From Blautia glucerasea (GTDB lineage: Bacteria > Bacillota > Clostridia > Lachnospirales > Lachnospiraceae), in contig NZ_JAJBMO010000034.1 in assembly GCF_020537505.1 (NCBI RefSeq), positions 1 to 31,361 of the forward strand: DNA of 31,361 bases, written 5' to 3'. This document shows positions 25,400-31,361 of this stretch, piece after piece (the stretch's first letter is position 1; each line of letters starts with the position of its first letter). Below the pieces are notes generated by a model, which saw nothing but the letters and a program-made list of their open reading frames with translations, was not told the DNA's origin and did no database searches. Both the position numbers and the translations under genes were made by a program.

Positions 25400-28216
25400 C
25401 TATAATTTCTTTTTTCCAAGTCTGACTTCTTCCATCAATTTTGCGATCTCCGCGTCCGCATGGTCAAACAGATAGGTATGGCTTGACTGGCGGTGCTGGT
25501 GCCATTCCTGGCTTAGCTGCTTTCTGGTCTCTTCGATTTCTTCCTTCAAGCCTCTTGCTGAAATACGGCTGGCGCCCTGTCCCATAATGATGATCTGCTC
25601 CAGACCATCGGAGGTGGCAACGGTCACCTGGTGCTGTCTGCCAATCTTGTGAACGGTTTTCTCAATGTACTGGTCGGCAGTTTCCGCTTCTTTGGTATAG
25701 ACCACATGAATGTTATGATAGGTAAGCACTTCCTCCTGGTGACCCTCCACCTTGTAAGCATCAAATACCAGAATCAACGTGCATTTCTTGCAGCCCTGAT
25801 AATTGCTGAGAATATCCATCAGCTTGGTCTGTGCTGCCCGGACATCCGCATCTGCCAGTTCTTTCAGCTCTGGCCAGGCAAAAATAATATTGTAACCATC
25901 CACAAGAAGATATTCTTCCTGGTCTCTTTTTCTGGAAGAGCTGCTGCCCGAATAGGATGGGGCACTTACCACTTTTTTATAGGAAGACATGCGCTCCCGT
26001 TTCACCGGGCCAAAGGTACGCTCAAAAATAGCCTGAAGTTCTTTGTCATCCTCATAGCTTCCACGGTAGGCAGATTCTGGCGGCTGGTAACCACTTCCAG
26101 GATTCCCAGCACCTGAGTCAACCTCCTCCCAGTCTTCTCCGCTGAGATCGTCCTCAAGCTCCGCCATAATCCCGGTATCCAGATGCATATACTCTTCCAC
26201 TTCATACCATGGCACCACAAATCCGGCTCCATGGGCGCAAAATACAGATCCTGTTGGATTATCCAGGTCTCTCTCTGAATCGTAGCCGATCTGTCCCACG
26301 ATCTCATCCTGATTTTTGCAAGGCTCATAGCCTTTCAGACTGCAGAACAGCCTTCCCATTCCTCTTGTATAAGAAATTACTTCCTTCTGATAATCGCGCA
26401 TAGTCGAAACAGGCGCTTTTCCCTTCAAAATAGCGGTATTCTCCTCAGTCTCCATAGGAAGAAGGGTTCCCTGCATTTTCTGAATGTCAGTCATAGCACG
26501 CCCAACCACATCAACCGGCACTTCCAGCCGGAACTCATAATAAGGTTCCAACAGAACATTCTGCGCTTTCTTAAGTCCCTGGCGAATGGCTCTGTACGTA
26601 GCCTGGCGGAAATCCCCGCCCTCTGTATGTTTCTGGTGTGCTCGCCCGGTAAGAAGAGTGATCTGCATATCCGTAATGGGCGCCCCAGTGAGCACGCCCC
26701 GGTGCTCTTTTTCCTCCAGATGGGTAAGGATCAGTCTCTGCCAGTTCCGGTCCAGCACATCCTCACTGCAGGCTGTAAAAAACTGCAGCCCACTTCCCGG
26801 CTCTCCTGGCTCCAAAAGAAGATGTACTTCTGCATAATGGCGCAGGGGTTCAAAATGTCCCACCCCTTCCACTGGTGCTGCAATTGTTTCCTTATATACA
26901 ATATTTCCAGCTCCGAAATCCACAGCCACATGGAACCGCTCCCAGATCAGCCTTTTCAGGATCTCAATCTGCACATCCCCCATAAGCATGGCGTGGATTT
27001 CTCCCAGCTGCTCATCCCACACAATGTGAAGCTGTGGATCTTCCTCTTCCAATTCCTTCAGCTTCTTTAACATCTGGTGCACATCGCAGCCTTCTGGCAG
27101 GATAATCTGATAGTTCAGTACCGGTTCCAACACTGGCATGTTGGAATTCTCTGTCACTCCAAGGCCCTGACCTGGAAAAGTGTGGGAAAGACCTGTTACT
27201 GCACAAACCGTTCCAGCTGGTGCTTCCTTCGCCAATTCAAACCTGGCACCGGAATAAATCCGGATCTGGTCTGCCTTTTCCTCCCAAACTTCATCCCCTG
27301 CTGCCATATTTCCCTTGCTGGTGGTAAGAAGCTCCTTTACCTTCAGTGCCCCACCTGTAATTTTCATATAGGAAAGGCGGTTTCCCTGATCGTCCCTGGC
27401 AATTTTATAAACCTTTGCGCCAAAAGCCTCTGGATATTCCGGACATCTGGTGTACCGGTCCATTCCACGGATCAGATTCTCTACACCGTTCATTTTCAGG
27501 GCAGAGCCAAAATAACAGGGGAAAACCTTCCGGTCTGCGATCAGGCTTGCAAGCTCTTCCTCTGACACTTCCCCAGTCTCCAGGTATTTTTCCAGCAGTT
27601 CCTCGTCACACATGGCAAGGCTTTCCAGAAATTCATCTGAAAATTTCTCCGTAGTCGAATTCTGCAGCTCTTTTTCCCCAGTCAATGCTTCTGATTGCGA
27701 ATTACCATCTGCTGCTCCAGTTTCCGAAAAATCCATACAATTCTCATGCAGCCGCTTCTTCAATTCTGCCAGAAGTGCATCATGATCCGTTCCATCCTGG
27801 TCCATTTTGTTTACAAAAATAAAGGTAGGAATCTCATACCGCTCCAGCAGCTTCCACAAGGTCACGGTATGTCCCTGCACCCCGTCTGCACCGTTGATCA
27901 GCAGAACTGCATAGTCCAATACCTGCAGTGTACGCTCCATCTCCGCCGAAAAATCCACATGTCCGGGTGTGTCCAGAATAGTAACCCTGGTCTCCGGAAA
28001 TTCCAGTACCGCCTGCTTGGAGAAAATAGTGATTCCACGCTCCCGCTCAAGGGGTGAGGTATCCAGATAAGCATCTTTGTGATCCACTCTTCCTAATTTT
28101 CGTATCTTACCGCTTAAATATAAAAGTGCTTCTGACAATGTAGTTTTTCCCGCATCTACATGCGCCAGCAGCCCCATACAAATGTTTTTCTTTCTTTTTT
28201 CTGACTGTTCACTCAC
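25400..28216 (-). CDS. TetM/EF-G-like ribosomal GTPase fused to a YacP/Rae1-type NYN endoribonuclease domain
   Basis: This 938-residue fusion begins with a TetM-type GTPase: G1 AHVDAGKTT (18-26), G2 RGITI (60-64), G3 DTPGH (82-86), G4 NKMD (136-139) and G5 GSAL (237-240). EF-G-like domains II-V follow, to about 685, with TetM-like YAEVHLLLEP and LLEPYYEFRLEVP. An acidic/Gly/Ser linker (686-766) contains KELQAIFERTFGPVKRE. The C-terminal domain (767-900) matches NYN_YacP/Rae1, with acidic residues D773 (VDGYN), D819 (FDA), E845/D848 (ETAD) and D870 (TSD) retained. The GTG start at 28216 has AGGAGG at 7 nt; the 28 codons upstream look like leader. Rae1 cuts mRNA in the ribosomal A site, so a ribosome-delivered RNase is inferred. 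Tetracycline resistance is not shown. Confidence 0.88.
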   Translation of the reverse strand: MSEQSEKRKKNICMGLLAHVDAGKTTLSEALLYLSGKIRKLGRVDHKDAYLDTSPLERERGITIFSKQAVLEFPETRVTILDTPGHVDFSAEMERTLQVLDYAVLLINGADGVQGHTVTLWKLLERYEIPTFIFVNKMDQDGTDHDALLAELKKRLHENCMDFSETGAADGNSQSEALTGEKELQNSTTEKFSDEFLESLAMCDEELLEKYLETGEVSEEELASLIADRKVFPCYFGSALKMNGVENLIRGMDRYTRCPEYPEAFGAKVYKIARDDQGNRLSYMKITGGALKVKELLTTSKGNMAAGDEVWEEKADQIRIYSGARFELAKEAPAGTVCAVTGLSHTFPGQGLGVTENSNMPVLEPVLNYQIILPEGCDVHQMLKKLKELEEEDPQLHIVWDEQLGEIHAMLMGDVQIEILKRLIWERFHVAVDFGAGNIVYKETIAAPVEGVGHFEPLRHYAEVHLLLEPGEPGSGLQFFTACSEDVLDRNWQRLILTHLEEKEHRGVLTGAPITDMQITLLTGRAHQKHTEGGDFRQATYRAIRQGLKKAQNVLLEPYYEFRLEVPVDVVGRAMTDIQKMQGTLLPMETEENTAILKGKAPVSTMRDYQKEVISYTRGMGRLFCSLKGYEPCKNQDEIVGQIGYDSERDLDNPTGSVFCAHGAGFVVPWYEVEEYMHLDTGIMAELEDDLSGEDWEEVDSGAGNPGSGYQPPESAYRGSYEDDKELQAIFERTFGPVKRERMSSYKKVVSAPSYSGSSSSRKRDQEEYLLVDGYNIIFAWPELKELADADVRAAQTKLMDILSNYQGCKKCTLILVFDAYKVEGHQEEVLTYHNIHVVYTKEAETADQYIEKTVHKIGRQHQVTVATSDGLEQIIIMGQGASRISARGLKEEIEETRKQLSQEWHQHRQSSHTYLFDHADAEIAKLMEEVRLGKKKL

Positions 28217-28223
28217 GTAAACG

Positions 28224-28299
28224 CCTCCTCGTTCGACTGTGCAGTGTCCGTCTCCCAAGCTCTTTCTGAAAAAGTTTGGCACACTCGGATTCCTGCACA
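28224..28299 (-). promoter_or_regulatory. Structured leader and ribosome binding site of the TetM-NYN gene
   Basis: In the transcribed leader TGTGCAG (28293-28299) pairs with CTGCACA (28238-28244), and an adjacent AGTGT-type segment (28278-28285) pairs with ACACT-type bases (28243-28249). The stem ends about 8 nt before the AGGAGG at 28224-28229. It could influence initiation at the GTG codon. Genes of the TetM class often have attenuator leaders, but no short leader peptide with a terminator is evident here. Confidence 0.4.
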
Positions 28300-28311
28300 A
28301 AATACCTTTTT

Positions 28312-28340
28312 AGTATATCACAATAGGAGGCATCAGTCGA
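28312..28340 (-). promoter_or_regulatory. Promoter of the TetM-NYN/greA operon
   Basis: On the minus strand an extended -10 TGATATACT (hexamer 28312-28317) and a -35 TCGACT (28335-28340) have a 17-nt spacer. The leader would be about 90 nt. Confidence 0.55.
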
Positions 28341-28408
28341 GACACAGCACTTGAAATATTGCGCATAATCTCGTTTTCTATTATTTTGATTTTAAAATTA
28401 TTTTATCT

Positions 28409-28436
28409 TTACAATATTTGGCAACATGATATAATT
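28409..28436 (+). promoter_or_regulatory. Promoter of the alcohol dehydrogenase gene
   Basis: TTTACA (-35, 28409-28414), a 16-nt spacer and an extended consensus -10 TGATATAAT (hexamer 28431-28436) form the best promoter of the window. The leader to the ATG at 28588 is about 145 nt and contains GTGTAA/TTACAC inverted sequences near 28455-28490, possibly an operator or RNA structure. Confidence 0.65.
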
Positions 28437-28587
28437 CATACGTGACAAAAATCGTGTAATTGCTCAGCACCTTCACAGTTACACAATCGTACAATAAGCT
28501 GTAGATCCTCCAACACGAGCTGTTGAAAATTCCATTTTATGGAGCATGATACAGATACAAACAGTAAACAGAAAGCGAGAAACTACC

Positions 28588-29805
28588 ATGAATCCCTTAA
28601 AGAAACTATACTGCCGGATTTTTCAGAATGTATTCAAATTCGCCCTTCCATTTCTGCCTTACCGGAATCCGGAGATTATAGGCAGCCTGAAGGCAGTCCC
28701 TGATGTATTAAAGAAGAAAAAATGTGAAAGCGTACTGATTATCACAGACGCCGGGATCCATAAGCTTGGCCTTACCGGCCGTCTGGAAAAGGCGTTGATA
28801 AACAGCAGCATTTCTTATATCCTTTATGACAAAACAGTGGCAAATCCTACCACAGAAAATGTGGCTGAGGCGCTGGAGCTTTATCACGAAAACAACTGCA
28901 AAGCCATCATCGGCTTCGGCGGCGGTTCCAGTATGGACTGTGCCAAAGCAGTGGGAGCCAGAGCTGCAAAGCCCCGCCAGTCCCTTGCCAGGATGAAAGG
29001 AATCCTGAAGGTTCATAAAAAGCTCCCCCTTCTCATTGCAATTCCAACTACAGCAGGAACTGGAAGCGAGACTACACTGGCTGCCGTCATTGTAGATGCC
29101 GAAACCAGACATAAATACGCCATCAACGATTTCCCATTGATTCCCCGCTACGCTGTGCTAGACCCAAAGGTTACCTTAAGCCTTCCGCCATTTATTACCG
29201 CTACCACAGGTATGGATGCCCTCACGCATGCAGTAGAGGCTTATATTGGAAATTCCACCACACCAGGAACCAGGAAAAATGCCCTGGATGCAGTACAGCT
29301 GATTTTTGAAAATCTGGACACCGCCTACACCGACGGTACCAATAAAGAAGCCCGCCGGAATATGCTCCGCGCCTCCTATTTTGCCGGCTGCGCTTTTACC
29401 AAGTCCTATGTAGGCTATGTGCACGCAGTTGCCCATTCCCTTGGGGGACAGTACAACGTTCCACACGGACTTGCCAATGCCGTACTTCTTCCTTATGTTC
29501 TGGAAGCTTATGGAAAAACCATCTACAAGAAGCTGGCCGCCCTGGCTGTTGCCGCAGGCACTGCCACCAAAGAAGCTCCTGAAGAGGAAGCTGCATTAAG
29601 CTTTATCCAGGCCATCAAGGATATGAAAGCCCGCTTCGGAATCGGGGACACCATCCCGGAAATCCAGGAAGAAGATATCCCGAAGCTGTCCCATTATGCG
29701 GACAAAGAAGCCAATCCCCTGTATCCCGTACCAGTGCTGATGGATGCGCAGGAGCTGGAGAAATTTTATTATATGCTGATGCCAGAAGAAACCCCTGCTC
29801 AGTAA
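28588..29805 (+). CDS. Iron-containing alcohol dehydrogenase
   Basis: This is a group III (Fe-dependent) NAD(P) alcohol dehydrogenase of 405 residues. It has the dinucleotide site GFGGGSSMDCAKAVG, the family signature PTTAGTGSETT, and metal-binding residues in GMDALTHAVEAYIG and VHAVAHSLGGQYNVPHG. An N-terminal stretch (CRIFQNVFKFALPFLPYR) is amphipathic and unusual for soluble members. A longer frame from 28546 is open, but its ATG has GGAG only 1 nt away, so I prefer the ATG at 28588 although its site (GCGAGAAA) is weak. The aldehyde dehydrogenase gene follows by 96 nt in the same direction. Together they could interconvert an alcohol, aldehyde and acid; the substrate is not evident. Confidence 0.9.
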   Translation: MNPLKKLYCRIFQNVFKFALPFLPYRNPEIIGSLKAVPDVLKKKKCESVLIITDAGIHKLGLTGRLEKALINSSISYILYDKTVANPTTENVAEALELYHENNCKAIIGFGGGSSMDCAKAVGARAAKPRQSLARMKGILKVHKKLPLLIAIPTTAGTGSETTLAAVIVDAETRHKYAINDFPLIPRYAVLDPKVTLSLPPFITATTGMDALTHAVEAYIGNSTTPGTRKNALDAVQLIFENLDTAYTDGTNKEARRNMLRASYFAGCAFTKSYVGYVHAVAHSLGGQYNVPHGLANAVLLPYVLEAYGKTIYKKLAALAVAAGTATKEAPEEEAALSFIQAIKDMKARFGIGDTIPEIQEEDIPKLSHYADKEANPLYPVPVLMDAQELEKFYYMLMPEETPAQ

Positions 29806-29901
29806 TATCGGTACTTTTTTTCCAAGACTTCTCAGCCGCTTACATTATGTCAACTATTTGACTCTTAGATTGATGAATACAAATTCAGAAAGGATACTTC
29901 C

Positions 29902-31281
29902 ATGACTCAGGACACAATCCAGGAAATCATCCGCAGACAGCGGAACTATTTTTACACAGGCGCTACCCTGGACATTGAGTTTCGTATCAATGCCCTGAAG
30001 AAGCTGCAAGCCTCCATCCAGTCCCACCAGGAGCAGATCAATGCCGCCCTGAAGACAGACCTTGGAAAAAGCAGCTTCGAGAGCTACATGTGCGAATCCG
30101 GTCTTGTTCTCAGCGAGATCACCTATATGCTGAAGCACATCCGCTCTCTTTCCAAAGAAAAAACAGTGCACACTCCACTTGCCCAGTTCCATTCCAGAAG
30201 CTACATGAAACCGTCCCCATACGGCGTCACCCTGATCATGAGCCCGTGGAACTATCCCTTCCTGCTCACCTTTGATCCACTGATAGACGCTATCGCTGCA
30301 GGAAACACTGCAGTCTTAAAGCCCAGCGCCTACTCTCCTGCCACCAGCAGGATCATCTGCGAGATTGTCCGCGAATGCTTCCCGGAAGAATATGTGGCAG
30401 TTGTCATGGGAGGACGTGAGGAAAACGCCTGTCTTCTTCAGGAATACTTCGATTACATCTTTTTCACCGGCAGCCAGGCTGTAGGAAAAGAGGTCATGCG
30501 TCACGCCAGCGAACACCTCACTCCAGTCACCCTGGAGCTTGGAGGCAAAAGCCCCTGCATCGTAGACAAATCCGCAAACATCAAGCTAGCCGCCAAACGT
30601 ATTGTTTTTGGCAAATATCTGAACTGCGGACAGACCTGCGTGGCTCCCGACTACATTTACTGTCACAAGGAAGTAAAAGATGAGCTTCTGAAGCAGATCC
30701 AGAAACAGATCCGTAAGCAGTTTGGCAAATCCCCTCTGGATAACAAAAATTATGGAAAAATCATCAATGAAAAGCATTTCAACCGCATTCAGAACCTGAT
30801 CGATCCAGCAAAAGTTATCTGCGGCGGCAGCGTCCGTCCGGAAGCCCTGCAGATTGAGCCCACTGTCATGGACCAGGTAACCTTTGAAGATGCGGTTATG
30901 CAGGAAGAAATCTTTGGTCCGGTGATGCCGATCCTTACCTTTGATTCTATTGACGAAGTGATCCGCAAAGTAAACTCCATGGCTCATCCTCTGGCTCTTT
31001 ACATTTTCGCCCAGGACAAAGCCATCTGTGAGAAGGTCACCTCCGAATGTGGCTTCGGCGGCGGCTGTATCAACGATGTGATCATCCACCTTGCCACCAG
31101 CGAAATGCCTTTCGGCGGCTTCGGGGAAAGCGGTATGGGAAGCTATCACGGAAAGAAAGGATTCGAGACTTTCTCTCATTATAAGAGCATTGTAGATAAA
31201 AAAACATGGATTGATCTGCCTATGCGTTATCAGCCTTACAGAGGAATTTATGACAGGCTGATCCATATTTTTCTGAAATAA
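29902..31281 (+). CDS. Aldehyde dehydrogenase, class 3-like (non-acylating)
   Basis: The 459-residue NAD(P)-dependent aldehyde dehydrogenase has the cofactor motif MSPWNYPFLL, FFTGSQAVGKEV, the general base Glu in LELGGKSPCIV and the catalytic Cys in NCGQTCVAPDYI. Later motifs are EEIFGPVMPIL and MPFGGFGESGMGSYHGKKGF. The length of about 460 and the C-terminal hydrophobic end (YDRLIHIFLK) are typical of the class 3 group that oxidises medium- and long-chain aldehydes. AAAGGAT precedes the ATG. It probably works with the alcohol dehydrogenase upstream. No clear terminator is visible in the remaining 80 nt of the window. Confidence 0.93.
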   Translation: MTQDTIQEIIRRQRNYFYTGATLDIEFRINALKKLQASIQSHQEQINAALKTDLGKSSFESYMCESGLVLSEITYMLKHIRSLSKEKTVHTPLAQFHSRSYMKPSPYGVTLIMSPWNYPFLLTFDPLIDAIAAGNTAVLKPSAYSPATSRIICEIVRECFPEEYVAVVMGGREENACLLQEYFDYIFFTGSQAVGKEVMRHASEHLTPVTLELGGKSPCIVDKSANIKLAAKRIVFGKYLNCGQTCVAPDYIYCHKEVKDELLKQIQKQIRKQFGKSPLDNKNYGKIINEKHFNRIQNLIDPAKVICGGSVRPEALQIEPTVMDQVTFEDAVMQEEIFGPVMPILTFDSIDEVIRKVNSMAHPLALYIFAQDKAICEKVTSECGFGGGCINDVIIHLATSEMPFGGFGESGMGSYHGKKGFETFSHYKSIVDKKTWIDLPMRYQPYRGIYDRLIHIFLK

Positions 31282-31361
31282 AATTGCAGCCAGCTGCTCA
31301 CGCAATCCTCCTCATATAATCAAGTGTTTTTTATTGAAAATTCAAGGTTTTTCAACCTTTC

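Noticed and set aside
25400..28216. Calling the TetM-like gene an acquired tetracycline-resistance gene
   Set aside because: It is only TetM-like, is fused to an NYN domain, sits with greA, and no mobile element adjoins it. Resistance cannot be claimed from sequence.
28217..28300. N-terminal extension of the GTPase-NYN protein by 28 residues
   Set aside because: The extension encodes no GTPase-family sequence, and AGGAGG sits at the right distance from the downstream GTG.
31282..31361. Terminator after the aldehyde dehydrogenase gene
   Set aside because: Short complementary TTGAAAA/TTTTTCAA segments exist, but the window ends before a convincing stem and U tract can be judged.

Overview
The window looks like chromosomal DNA of an anaerobic gut Firmicute of the Lachnospiraceae, probably Blautia-like. 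This is inferred from the gene families (MutS2, YhaM, FFTR-like thioredoxin reductase, NahK, DUF4080 radical SAM protein), AGGAGG-type ribosome binding sites, sigma-A-type promoters and moderate G+C content; no species marker is present. It is mostly housekeeping DNA, with one decayed insertion sequence and one long palindromic intergenic element.

Layout. 1-690: remnant of an IS200/IS605-type element with a set of small hairpins and a TnpA that appears to carry an internal deletion. 696-4944 (minus): tightly packed yhaM, rlmD-type methyltransferase and a polytopic membrane protein. 5097-5348: a 252-bp imperfect palindrome with 13-bp perfect terminal inverted repeats, directly upstream of mutS2 (plus). 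7840-9986 (plus): an OmpR-type regulator and sensor kinase of unknown signal, closed by a bidirectional terminator shared with trmL. 10179-14899 (minus): trxB-like reductase, trxA, a B12-binding radical SAM protein, a 34-residue membrane peptide, a half-length AIR-synthase-like protein and trmL. 15193-15265: tRNA-Phe.

15331-20329 is an amino-sugar/galactose region: a sugar-1-phosphate nucleotidyltransferase, NahK-type N-acetylhexosamine 1-kinase, galE and a HAD hydrolase on the minus strand, and nagB divergently on the plus strand. NahK plus the nucleotidyltransferase plus GalE would make and interconvert UDP-HexNAc sugars, while NagB sends glucosamine-6-phosphate to glycolysis. 20445-24477 (minus) is a phosphate module: a Na/Pi symporter with a PhoU-like tail, then a PhoP/PhoR pair. 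Upstream of both the symporter and the regulator lie TTTACA-type half-sites phased mainly by 11 bp, as expected of Pho boxes.

24855-28216 (minus) holds the most unusual gene: a 938-residue TetM/EF-G-like ribosomal GTPase fused at its C terminus to a complete YacP/Rae1-type NYN endoribonuclease domain, followed 44 nt later by greA. In Bacillus, Rae1 is a ribosome A-site mRNA endonuclease, and TetM-type GTPases also act at the A site. The fusion therefore suggests a GTPase-delivered, ribosome-coupled mRNA cleavage factor. The window ends with an iron-containing alcohol dehydrogenase and an aldehyde dehydrogenase (28588-31281, plus) behind a strong extended -10 promoter.
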